Notes under the pieces: generated by a model
What the model saw: the letters and a program-made list of their open reading frames with translations, nothing else
What the model was told of the DNA's origin: nothing
Databases searched by the model: none
Assembly (NCBI GenBank): GCA_014529385.2
Contig: CM043963.1
Coordinates: 94,398,412 to 94,462,411 of the forward strand
From: Adiantum capillus-veneris
Lineage: Eukaryota > Streptophyta > Polypodiopsida > Polypodiales > Pteridaceae
DNA: 64,000 nt
Direction: 5' to 3'
Position numbers and translations under genes: made by a program
In this document: in pieces, positions 52,378 to 63,107 of the stretch
How the letters are laid out: each line of letters starts with the position of its first letter
Numbering within the stretch: the first letter of the stretch is position 1

Positions 52378-54081
52378 CTCTCGCAATGTTGGAATTGCGG
52401 AGAGTCTGGACATGGGATGTATAATTGTCCTTGGCTCCATGGAGAGCCAGGGAGACCTAACTTGAATTACCCAGTGATGAATGCAGGAGAAGGAGCTGGT
52501 CAACAACCAAGGCTTCTACAAAGGCCAAATGGACCAAGACCACCTCCACAAGGGGTAGAAGGAGTTCCACCTTTGCCAGATCCAAATGTGCATGTGGTAG
52601 AGGTGACAAATTCAAATGAGGTTGACATGGAAGCCAATGGCATTAAGCGTGGCCGAGGAAAAGGTAAAGAGAAAGAAGGAGTCACATCATAGAGTGACCA
52701 TGGACAAGGCAAGAAGGCAAAGGAAACCAAGGAAACCAAGAGGACTCGACGTCGTATCAACCTCCAAGACTTTCCTCTTGGACATGGTATGGCTCCGTAC
52801 AACTTGTTGGAAGACATGAGAGGTAAGGGTCCTAATATTTCATGGCCTCAATTTCTTGCATTATGTCCACAAGTTAGGAGGGATTTAACAAGGGCAGCTA
52901 GCACTAGGAGAAAGGTAAAAGAGAGTGTGCCTGTTGTAAAAATTGCACAAGCTGAAATGAATGAGGACATTACACCGGTGCTAGACTGTTACATCAAAGG
53001 AAAATTGGTTAGGAAAGGTCTAGTGGATGGGGGTGCACAAATTTGCATCATGACAGAGGGACTCATGCAAAGACTAGGCATGCACATCCATGAGACACCT
53101 GAAATCAAAGTCAAGATGGCAAACAATAGCAAGGCTAGGTGTGTAGGCATTTGTAAAAATGTCTTTGTAGAGGCCTTTGGCATTAAGAAAGCGGTGGATT
53201 TTTATGTTATGTCGACCAAGGGAAGTGGTTATCCATTTATCCTAGGAAGACCATGGCTAATGAAAATGCGAGCTTTGCAGGATTGGGAGAGTGGGAAATT
53301 AATTTACAGGAATGACAATCATAAGAAGGTTGTCTTTGACATGAAGGAGCAACGCCAAGAGGAGCTCCATGAAGAATCATCTCAAAGTGAGACGGAAGAA
53401 GGTTGGACCGATAGCACTTCAGAAGAAGAAAGTAGCGGCAGCATTACTGAAGAGGAGTCTTCCATCGAAGTCATGGGGGTAAGGTTTAAGCCAAGCAACC
53501 AAGAGACCTCTTGTCAAGGCTTGGAGGAGGTAGGTCCTCAAGAGAACGAAGGTGTTCAAGATGAAGGGATGCTGCAAGGTATGCTATCAACAACACTTAC
53601 AAAGGATGAAAGAGAGGAGTTCAAATGTGTGCTAAGGAAGTTTCCTAGGCTTTTTGCTAAAGACTACACTGACGTGCGTGGGGTAGATGTTGTTCAACAC
53701 AAGATTGAGTTGAAGCCTGAGGCCACACCTAAAGCTCAGAAGCTACGAAGGCTAGGAGTTATAAAGGAACAGGCTTTACTCAAGGAGGTAAGAAAGCTTC
53801 TAGCAGCAGGTTTCATTTATCCAGTGGAGAATTCAGAGTGGGTCTCTCCCGTTGTTGTCACTCCTAAGAAAAACGGAAAGTGGAGGGTGTGTGTGGATTA
53901 CCATCCACTCAATGAGGCAACAAAAAGAGATCACTTTCCCCTCCCATTTCAGGATGAGATACTAAATGAGGTAGATGGTCATGAGAAGTACACTGTGTGT
54001 GATGGCTACTTAGGCTACTTTCAAATAGGTATCGCATTGGAGCTTTTCGTCGAGCCACAGGAAAAGCAGGGGGAGGGCTAG
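52378..54081 (+). pseudogene. pol: Gag tail, protease and truncated reverse transcriptase of gypsy copy 2
   Basis: Same frame as gag. TAG at 52690-52692 interrupts the linker (a Gln codon in copy 1). Then GHGMAPYNLLEDMRGKGPN, the protease core with GLVDGGAQICIMTEGLMQRL (about 53014-53073) and PFILGRPWLMKMRALQDWES, an acidic Ser/Glu-rich linker, and RT: LKPEATPKAQKLRRLGVIKE, GFIYPVENSEWVSPVVVTPK, GKWRVCVDYHPLN, DGYLGYFQIGIAL. At about 54040 the RT ends and sequence from RNase H follows in another frame, giving a TAG at 54079. The polymerase active site F-x-D-D is lost. Confidence 0.9.
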
Positions 54082-55892
54082 TGTTGCTCAACCCAAGTGG
54101 AGAGGTGGTCATGAAAGAGAAGTTCAATCTACCAAGTTCAGCTAGCAACAATGAAGCAGAATATGACACACTACTTCATGGTTTAAAAATATGCATTGGC
54201 CATGGTATACAACGTCTCATGGTAAAAGGGGATGCACTTCTCATTGTGAAGCAGATTTTAGGCATTTGGGCATGCAAAAATGAAAGACTAAGGGACAAAG
54301 TTCATACCATCCGTAGGCTATTTAATCAATTTGAGGAGGTGCAATTATATCATATTCCTAGGAAACAAAATGAAGATGCTGATTTACTTGCACAACAAGC
54401 CGTTGCATGTGTAAAGAAAGAAGTGCAGGTCATCATGGTGGCGACTGCTGTGAAGCAACCGAGGTACCAGGGATTGGAGTCATTGGCTCCCATCATTGGC
54501 TACATTTTGGAGGGTGAGTTTCCACCAGACTTCACAAAAGCTCAGAAGAGGAGATTCATGAAGAAGGCAAGCATGTATTTCTTCCTAGAAGGCTCCCTCT
54601 ATCAAAGAGGGAAGGATAAAGTGTGCAGAAGCGTACCAACTATCGCGGAAATTCCAGCCATTCTAAAAGGTTTGCATGAAGAGGCATGTGGTGGTCATTT
54701 TTCCCAAGAATTAACTGTGAATAAGATTTTTCTTGCGGGGTATGTTTGGCCAAGTCTGCATGTGGATGTCCAACATTGGTGTAAAAGTTGTCACAATTGT
54801 CAGGTAAATGGGAATAGAAGATTGATTTATGGTCCAAGGCAAATTGTGCTTGCAAATGGACCCTTTGAAAAGTGGGGCATTGATGCTATGGGTCCTCTGT
54901 CTAGGACAAAAAATGGTAAACTCTACATTCTAGTGGCTGTAGACTATATGACTAGGTGGGTGGAAGCACAAAGTGTGGCAAAGGTAAATGAGAGGACAGT
55001 GAGAAAATTCGTCTACACTCACATTTGTTGTAGATTTGGCACACCTTTGGAGATTGTTTGTGATAATGGTCCAGGGTTTAGAAAGGGATTGCTCACAGAA
55101 GTCTGTGAAGAACTTCGCATTCTACATCGTCTCAGTACACCCTACTATCCCCAATCAAATGGTTTGGTAGAAAAAGCTAATGGTGTCATTGCAGGCATCA
55201 TTAGAAAGATGGTGAAAAACAAGACAAAGTTGTGGGATGACTTCTTGGATGGTGCCTTGTGGGCGTATCGAACCACATATAGGGAATCCACGGAGTTCAC
55301 ACCATTTCACTTGGTCTATGGTCAAGAGGCTTTACAGCCAATTGAACTAAACATTCCAACAATGCGACTTCATGGCAAATCAGCACAAGATGATCAAGAA
55401 GCATGGATGGATCGACTTCTTACCTTAGCTGAGCTTGCGTGGAAAAGAGAAGCAGCATACGAGTGCTATAAGAGGAAAGCCACACAGACAAAGGAGAAGC
55501 TTGACAAGAAACTGAAGGACAAAGGCATCAATGAACGAGATCTTCTGCTAAGGTATGACAATCGACTCGATAATCGTTTTGATGCCAAATTTGAAACAAG
55601 ATGGCAGGGGCCATACATAGTCAAGAAGGCTTTCAATTCAAGTTACTATCAACTTATGGACTTGAATGGGAAAGAGCACTCCAGGAAGGTAAACGGCTAT
55701 CGCTTGAAGCCTTACTTGAGTCGCCTTCTACCAAAAGATCTACCAGAGAAAAAGGAAACTATCCCATGTAAGTATTGTTCCATGAAGCATGAGTGTAACA
55801 CAAACCAAAATTCCAAGGGGCCAAACAACGAAGATCTTGTCAAGGACTCTGAAGCACTCTCTTTGGAAAAGATTCTTTATGATGGTACATGA
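54042..55892 (+). pseudogene. pol: RNase H remnant and integrase of gypsy copy 2
   Basis: Open frame without an ATG start; it begins after the deletion with FRRATGKAGGGLVLLNPSGE, so the first acidic residue of RNase H is gone, and goes on with NNEAEYDTLLHGLKICIGHG and DALLIVKQ. Integrase follows: HHCC finger (LHEEACGGHFSQ, about 54674; CKSCHNCQ, about 54781), catalytic residues in KWGIDAMGPL (about 54870), VCDNGPGFRKG (about 55056) and SNGLVEKANGV (about 55155), then the C-terminal ARFETRWQGPYIV-type domain (FDAKFETRWQGPYIVKKAFN). The integrase seems complete and free of stops to TGA 55890-55892. It might still fold, but no start codon in good context precedes it. Confidence 0.92.
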
Positions 55893-55905
55893 ATATACCA
55901 TCATC

Positions 55906-55917
55906 CTGGGGGAGAGC
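55906..55917 (+). promoter_or_regulatory. polypurine tract of gypsy copy 2
   Basis: GGGGGAGAG (55909-55917) within CTGGGGGAGAGCTAA, three bases before the 3' LTR. Confidence 0.75.
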
Positions 55918-55920
55918 TAA

Positions 55921-58308
55921 TGATAGCCGTTTTTTCGGCTCTCTGTAATTGCCAAAGTGAGTTATCTCACCCTATCAAATCACTCAAACAATGTGGTTAC
56001 CCTCACCCTTTCACTGTATATATGTGCGTGTGAGTTAGGGGACTTTTCCCATATCTCCTTACTGAAATAAAAAACCCTCAATTAGCTAGTCATTGGGCTA
56101 GTTGAGCCAAAAAAATATAAAATATAAAAAATATAAGTATATTATGGCCCATGCGTATGTAAATATTTCTTTGTATATAGGTCCTAAAAAAAAGATTTTT
56201 TCATAATTATTTTGGTATTTATTTAAATATTTCTACCTAGGTGTGTATTATTTATGCTCTGTACATTGCCTCACCATTACCACAATTTTTCTTACCATTT
56301 TTCATACTCTTTATTCCATATAGAAATATTTTCATGTAAGCTTCTCTTATATTTGGTGTAACTCCACCCCAACAAAAATCCAAAAAAACTAGTTTTATTT
56401 ATGCGTATATTTTTTCACTATTGTGATTTTTCCCTTCCTACATCTATTTTGTTTTTTTTTTCTAAAAAATTATAACACCAAAAATATTTATCTTTTTATG
56501 GTAGCCTCATAATGAGAGAGATTTCTTTTGACCCCTTTATATTTTTTCCACTTATATTATTTATATTTGACATGTACATATTTTTTAGACCCCTCAATAT
56601 TTGATTTTCTTAGTTGTACTATTCACTTATATCATGATCTCAACAATATCTTCAATTATAGATCTACCAAATAAGGTCAAGGGTAGGTGGCATGCATACA
56701 TGCACTATGGAGGGCTCACTCTTGGAGGTATTCAAAATAATCATCCAAAGAAGGACCCCACAAGGACCTTGTGCAGTGGAAAAAAACGGTCGGTTTTGTT
56801 GAGTTTTTAAAGTTCACTTGCTCTCCAAATTTGAAAAGGTGATACAAACAAAAGTTGTAGCTCCTGGGCTGGACTTTTGCCTCAAATGTTTTCATATTTT
56901 TTTGAGCTACGAGCTGTGAGCTATGATTTTATTAGTGGAACCCAGTTTTCCCATGCTATGCAGCCACACTCTCTCTTCCACTTTATCATTTTCCTCTTTC
57001 ACACACACTTCTCCACTCATCATCCCCACCTCTCTCACCACTCCTCTCTGCACCCTACTCACCTTCTCCTCAACCTTGAAGAATAAGAGAAACCATGGTG
57101 AACTCATACCTCCCACACACAATTCCATTCCAAAATTGACCACCTAGTCTCATTTTTCCTCCTCCAAATTACCCATATCTATCAAAAAAACCACAAAATT
57201 CAGCCTCTTCTCTTAAAAGACAGCATCATGGTGGTTGATTACTCAGCTTCAATTACCTTGTCTCTCAAGGAAGGTCAAGAGTGGAGAAAAAATGTACCGT
57301 CAAAGCTAGTGGACCGTCAACAAGCGTCAAAATTGGCCCTACTCAAGACACTTGGAGCATCAACCTTGTAAGAAATCCACCTTTTCTTACCTCTTAAGAG
57401 TTTTTCTTCCTTATTTGTATCCTACATGGATACTCCCATTGTAAATATCCAATTCCATTTGTAAATTAATACTAACTCTACTAACACTAACCCACTATGA
57501 AAAGTCCTATCACCTCCATTTCTCTCCTCTCTCTTTCCCCACCAACTTCTTGATAATTCCAAGCAAAAGAAATTAGATAAATTGCTGAAAATCTAACCCA
57601 ACCATGGTTAGAGGAGTAACCCTAGCCTTCAAAATTGCTATAAAAGGAGGGTGTAGCTAGCACAAAAGGGGGGAGAAGAAAGAGCACTATGCTATAGCTT
57701 GAGAAGCCAAGCTCAACCTCTTGAGAAGGAGCTCTTGAGTGGAATCTCATTGGCATTAGGTATATGTATGTGTTGTATTAGGGGTGATTAGCAAGGGAAC
57801 TCTATGCCATTGTAAGAGAGAGTGATCATTAAATTGAGAGTAGGAAATCTATAATTTCTCCTACTAGAGTAAGCCCAACATTTGCTGAATCAAGGAGGGT
57901 GAATTTGGACTAAGCATGGATACCTTGTCTCCCTTCCAACGTGAAGTCATGGACAATAATGATGTGTAAGTGTCTTGGTGTTTTATTTAAGTTCTTGATA
58001 GCTTGTCTCCGGGTATTGTTATCAATTTAGCCATAAATCCCACATGCTGTAAGAGGGCGACAGTGTGGAGAGGACTCCCCTGGCCATAAGACAGTGATTG
58101 GGGTGGTTTTTTTCTTGTGATGTGTTGTGGTGTAATTTACTCAGGCTATGTTGAACAAATACTAATCTCACTTTGATTGGTCATGACAGATTTGTAAGAA
58201 GGCATTAGCGCAACAAGCACCCCCTTCCCCCTTCTCTCTCTTTCTTACATATATATATTTATGTTTGCTTGATCATTAACGATACACTTCAAAGCAGCCC
58301 GAGCACCA

Positions 58309-58375
<67 letters not shown>

Positions 58376-58633
58376 TTTTAGTGTGTGAGAGTGTTCCATT
58401 GGTGTTAGGGTTAGTGTAAATTCCTTGCTTGTTTGTGGGTTGCTCTAACGATTCTCCTCTTTTGCGTCCTAGTTCGCTCTTAAACTAGGTGGTGCCCCTT
58501 GTGTAGTTGGGATTTGGCTGGGGGTTTGTTGTTTTGGTTTGTGTTGTGTTGTGCCCCAGCCCCATTGAGCAGCACGCGAGCCTTGAAGGGTGTCTAGAGG
58601 TTGTCTTCTTGTTGCCCGCCTCGGACCGCTTCA
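55921..58633 (+). repeat. 3' LTR of gypsy copy 2
   Basis: Very close to the 5' LTR, with scattered substitutions (for example GCCGTT against GCCATT at the start) and a longer CT run (58311-58372). TATAAAAG at 57639; hairpin CCTAGTT/AACTAGG at 58468-58489. Confidence 0.95.
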
Positions 58634-59370
58634 GCAGATGCAGATTGAAGTGCAGTTGGCACAAACCACAGGCTGTGCAGGTTCAAAGGGGGTGGATGTT
58701 GTGTAGCTCCACTCCCATGCTAAGAAAGATACCAGGAAGATGCACATCGAGCTTAATTGAAGCAAGTTTTAATGTATGCCAGATCCAGCTTTAAAGGGCC
58801 AATAGATGCATCGATGATGATAAAAAGGAGTATTCTTGAAGTGATTATAGATGGGAGATTATGTTTTTGAACTATAGTGCTTGAAGTGCTCTAGCGGCCT
58901 GTCTTTATGACTTGTCGATCAGAGAAACGGCGAGAAAGTTATGTCGATTTGAAGTTTGAGTTGATGCAGATTCGTACCAGATTGGGCAACTACAGCTGAG
59001 AGGTTTGAGATAAAGTAAATGCATGGCCTGAAGTGTTCACTTTGTGGAGCATGTCGGTCTCTTTAGATCAAAAATTGAAGTTACGATAACCGAGATATTG
59101 CCAGATTAAATTTCCTCGGGGGCCACTTCCGTGCCAGGTCGATTGCCTTGGTTGGTGTGCCATCTAGGGATTGTACAACCTCAATAGCGTTTGTATGCAT
59201 CCTATGATGAGATAATATGGCTTGAGGCTGGTGTCATTGCCGACACTACTGAGCTGGATGATTTTTGGCATTATTCAAGATGTTGATATGAGAAATACAA
59301 AACCGAGTGCGAAGGGAATGCCTTCGAGCAAATCCAATCACCTGTACTTGCATCTCGAGGGCAGGAGACA
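58634..59370 (+). repeat. 1.07-kb repeat unit, right part after gypsy copy 2
   Basis: GCAGATGCAGATTGAAGTGC continues the unit broken at 48289; matches 38657-39440. Confidence 0.8.
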
Positions 59371-59560
59371 CTATCCAAAAATCGGGTAAGTAAATTCACA
59401 TTGGTGTTGTAAGATATGAGCTGATGAAAATAAACATTGTGCTTAGCAGAGATTTGGCCGATATGTATACGGAATATGGTATCCTTTCGGAGGCACAAAA
59501 AGTTCTCGATGAGATTTCACTTAAAAGGTTGGAAGAATTCCAAACATGTGTTGGACGGAT
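59371..59560 (+). pseudogene. PPR repeat remnant, second copy
   Basis: LSRDLADMYTEYGILSEAQK and VLDEISLKRLEEF, sibling of 39492-39600. Beyond 59550 the two copies differ, so the duplicated block ends here. Confidence 0.6.
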
Positions 59561-59856
59561 ACGCCACGACGGACATCAGCACAGTGAGAACTCACCTAAC
59601 ATGTAATGTCAGCTAAGGACGAAGCTCGACCCGCAGGTGCGTGGAAGCAAGCATAAGGTGTCAACCTACACTCGACCGACTCCTATCTAATTTCTACAGA
59701 GGTCTCTACCAATTGTCTAAGTCAGAGCCTTCAAGAGTGCATAAGAGGAAACTTCCTGCAACGCTTTCTAGAGCCGAACACCCATCAAACAATCTCGAAA
59801 CACCATAGAACTTGAAGGAGACCCTACTAATACCACTAGGTTACTCTCCCTAAGGT
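59561..59856. other. unassigned DNA
   Basis: Begins TGTTGGACGGATACG, which might be an element edge, but no partner was found. TCCCGACCCAAAACAC occurs twice just beyond (59871 and 59934). Confidence 0.35.
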
Positions 59857-61434
59857 CTATGAACCAAAATCCCGACCCAAAACACCCGGTGCAGAAAGAT
59901 GTAGGATGTCTAGCCAAAATCTACAGGATACCATCCCGACCCAAAACACTGCTAAGATGGTTCTACAGATTTTCCTCATCATAATGCATGTAAGGTCAGG
60001 TGAGCTAGTGAACAACTTTATGGTGCTCGTTAGGGTTATCACCATGTATTGGACACTTATTCTCTCACCTGCCTTCAAGCCCGACAGCTTGGGGTAGTTC
60101 AGACAAGTGGGTTGGCTTCTTTGCAATATTTCTTGTGCCTTCCACGTCCTAATCCTTGGTAGAGGACAGAAGCTGAGGTTGTCTCTGATATTTTTAGGTG
60201 CCTCTACCAAGTGGATTAGGTATTGTGGGTACTTTGTAAGCCAGGCCTTCCTCCACTTTGGCTATGAATCCACAATAAGCTTGACCCCTTCTGGTTTTGA
60301 GGTATCTGCATTGTAGAGAGGTACAGCTGGCTCTTCTCTGATCCGCTTGTTTATGGTAGCTGCCTCATATTTCAGCAATGGATATGGGAGAGAGGGTTGA
60401 AGCCACTCGCGCCTAAGGTTGCTGGCGTCGATCTTCTGAATGGTCATAGATTTGAAGACCCTCTGCTCCCACTCCAAGGCTTCCTTTGTGGTTTCCCTAA
60501 GCTCCACCTCTATTGCTTTACGCAATTTGTCTTCCTCTTCTTGTGTTAGATCCTCTGGCTCTTGAGAGGATCCTGCTAGGATTTCCTCTTGCATAGGCAT
60601 GTCCACAGGATCTGCCACATTTTCTAGGTCAATGCCCTGATTCGCGGCTGGACCTGTGCTCTCTGCCTCTCCTCCTTGCTGGCCTTTCAACTCCTCAATT
60701 TGCCTGAGGAGTTTTTTGATTTTCCGTTTCAGCTTCTCCGCCCATATTCACGAGGAGGTCATTAAGTTCGGCGTTTATTCTTTCTGCCTCCTCGAGCTTT
60801 CTCTTCATGCTTTCCACTTCCTCTTGCAGGTATTTTTGGCCCTCTTCCATTCTCGTTTGCATGACTATAGAACCTTCTGCCATCATCAAATCTCTGCTTT
60901 CTCTAGAGTCAACTCTTTCTGAAGTTCTTGCATTTTCTCCTCATAGAGTTGACTCTTAGTCATGATTTGAGTCGAGCTAGTAGCTCTGACTCTAGCAGGT
61001 GATGCTCGCAGCCTCTGGAAGGTTTGATATTTGACCTTGAGTTGATCTTTGAGCTCTAAGACCTCATCCTGGCTTGCTTCTTGATCTATCTCTGCTCTTT
61101 CCTTGGCGTTCCTCATGGCTTCCACTTCTTTCGATTCTTCTGCCAGCTGTAGTGTCATATTATCTCTTTCTTTCTCGGCATCTAGCAGTGACTTGCTGAG
61201 CTGCTTCTGACACTCTTCTTCAGCTGCTTGCATTCTTTTTGCTGCTGCCTGATTTGCTTCTTCCATTGCTTGGAAGTTTTGTAGTGCCCTTGCCAAGCTG
61301 GCCTGTAGGTCAGCTTCTCTCTCCTTTTGCCTTTGGCTTTGTGCCTGCAGAGAATCGACTTCCATTTTGATCTTTTCTTCAGTGGCCTTGAGAGTTGTCA
61401 TCTCTTTCTCTGAAGCCATGGATTGTGTTCTCAA
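59857..61434 (-). pseudogene. long coiled-coil protein, C-terminal part
   Basis: Continuation of the ORF that starts at 63107. From 61434 to 60886: heptad-rich Glu/Lys/Gln coiled coil (EKEMTTLKATEEKIKMEVDS, LAEESKEVEAMRNAKERAEI, KSQLYEEKMQELQKELTLEK). One frame change at about 60888 leads to MEEGQKYLQEEVESMKRKLE, EEAERINAELNDLLVNMGGE; another at about 60725 to RQIEELKGQQGGEAESTG, then EEEDKLRKAIEVELRETTKE, ALEWEQRVFKSMTIQKIDAS, REWLQPSLPYPLLKYEAATI. A TAG at 60262-60264 is followed in the same frame by KWRKAWLTKYPQYLIHLVEA to 59857. Function unknown. Confidence 0.55.
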
Positions 61435-63107
61435 TCATGCTAGCTTTGTCATCACCACGTCCCAGTCATTGGAGGGCGGGTGCAGCTTCACTATGTCTGT
61501 AGCAATTTCTTTTAACTCCACTAGCCTGATTCCTTGCATTTGTTCTTTAGGCCTTGTCCTCGCCAAGTCGAATGTGACTGTGACGGCTTCTTCCTTCGTA
61601 TAGCGTGCATCTAGCAGGTCCAAAAATGCATAGTAAGAATCATCTAATTCTTTTTGCTCAGTTTGAGGCTTGGCCTCTTCTTTTGGCTTAGGATCTTGTC
61701 TTTGCTCTTGCTCTTCTTCTTGCTTATCCTCAGCCTCCTTATCTTCTTGTGTAGGGCTGCTAGGAGGTGGTGAGGGCGGTGGTGATGGCTGTGGGCTGGG
61801 TTTAGGGCTGGTTGGTAAAGATGCAGGTTTGACCTTTAAGTCCCTGTCTGCTTTTATTTTTCTTTCTCTTTCCTGGGTCTCTTGCTCATCCAGCAGTTTC
61901 TGTCGTATTTGTTGTACTTCTTCCTCTGTGAAAGGGACATGTGGAATGTTCTCTGCTCTGCAGCATCAAGAATCTCAAAATTCTTGATATAATCTTCAAA
62001 TCGGTCCCTTTGCACTCTTCTGGATCCGGACATAGACTCTAAAGATGGCTTCCAGAGTTCGCTTAAATCACCCTTGAGGGCTCTCTCCACTCGAAAACAC
62101 TCCATCAGCCTCTCTAGTCTTGCCGCTTTCTGTGACCTCGTTTCTTTGGCCCGCACTTGAGAAAACTCCTTCTTCCCTTTCTTCTGCTCGGGCTGCTCCT
62201 CTTGGATGGGCTCTAGCCGTCTTTTCAGTCTTGTTTCCACCTTTGGTGCTCTTTGCGGCTCATCTTCCTTGTCTTCTTTTACTCTCAGCCAATCATTCTG
62301 AGACGGGGGGTCAGGCCACCTTCGTTTTGCGTGTAGTGCCCCATAAATCACCTTGGTGATCAGTTCTCCTGGCACTATATAGGCTGGCTTCTTGTTGCCC
62401 ATCTTTACTAGGCTGTCATATATATATGCTGCATAGTTGATTATCTTTGGGGTGCCTTTCGTCATTGCCCAAGTGAACGTTGTGGAAATTGCACCTGGCG
62501 GCATCCTGTACTTCTGTGGCCTCTTTGTGCACATGTGGAAGTACTGGTTGTATAACTGGCTCATGATTGCCACTCTTAGGTTGGCAATATCTTCAAAGGT
62601 GTAATTCCCCTTCTTCTCTTTGTACACCTTGACCTTATCCCTTCTTTTTGTTACACTATCCCCCTCGTTGGAGAGGTCTAGTGCATCGGCTACAACCCGC
62701 TCAGTGATTATTATCTCTATTTCTGGTCTGCCTTGTAAATCTGTTACCTTGGCCACTCCATCCTCTTTGATGCTTGTCACAAACTCCCAGACTCTTTTGA
62801 TGTCCACCCCTGCCAGTATTGCTTCAAAGTAGTTGTGGAGATCAATCTTCTCCAAGTAGCCGGCCATCTTGCTTTGTACAAACTCATTGAGTTCTCTCGG
62901 CAGCATTGGTAGCTCTATAACATTGCCTTCAGTGTCTTTGAACACTCCTTGGTAGATCTTTAGGTCATTGGACTCTAACAGATCCTCTTGTATCCATGTG
63001 CTGGTGGGCTTTAGTGTCCCTTTTGGAATGACGAAGGGTTCCACTTCTTCTAGATAATCCTTGATGGTCATTCTTTTCCTCTTTGCCGGTGACTTCGAGG
63101 CTGCCAT
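61435..63107 (-). pseudogene. long coiled-coil protein, N-terminal part (unrecognised, probably element-encoded)
   Basis: ATG 63107 starts MAASKSPAKRKRMTIKDYLE (basic start), then a compact domain of about 250 residues: VIPKGTLKPTSTWIQEDLLE, MLPRELNEFVQSKMAGYLEK, GVDIKRVWEFVTSIKEDGVA, NYTFEDIANLRVAIMSQLYN, MPPGAISTTFTWAMTKGTPK, YAAYIYDSLVKMGNKKPAYI, VPGELITKVIYGALHAKRRW. A charged region follows. One base is missing near 61952, after AAEQR; the other frame restores FTEEEVQQIRQKLLDEQETQ, then a Pro/Ser-rich spacer (61780-61830) and YYAFLDLLDARYTKEEAVTV down to TGA 61432-61434. The fold of the first domain recalls transposon-encoded plant mobile-domain proteins, but I cannot name it. One member of a repeated family is likely. 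Confidence 0.55.

Larger units (their letters stand above)
48290..58633 (+). mobile_element. Ty3/gypsy LTR retrotransposon, copy 2 (10.3 kb, defective)
   Basis: LTRs 48290-50992 (2703 bp) and 55921-58633 (2713 bp) start TGATAGCC and end CGCTTCA. Target copies ACAG (48286-48289) and GCAG (58634-58637) differ by one base and join exactly the two halves of a repeat whose uninterrupted form is at 38654. Interior order: PBS, two leader microproteins, gag, protease, RT start, then RNase H and integrase, and a purine tract. The RT core with its active site and the start of RNase H are deleted at about 54040. With two stops in gag-protease and the deletion it cannot move by itself. Order and motifs are of the non-chromodomain gypsy group with long LTRs (Tat/Ogre-like). 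Confidence 0.93.
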
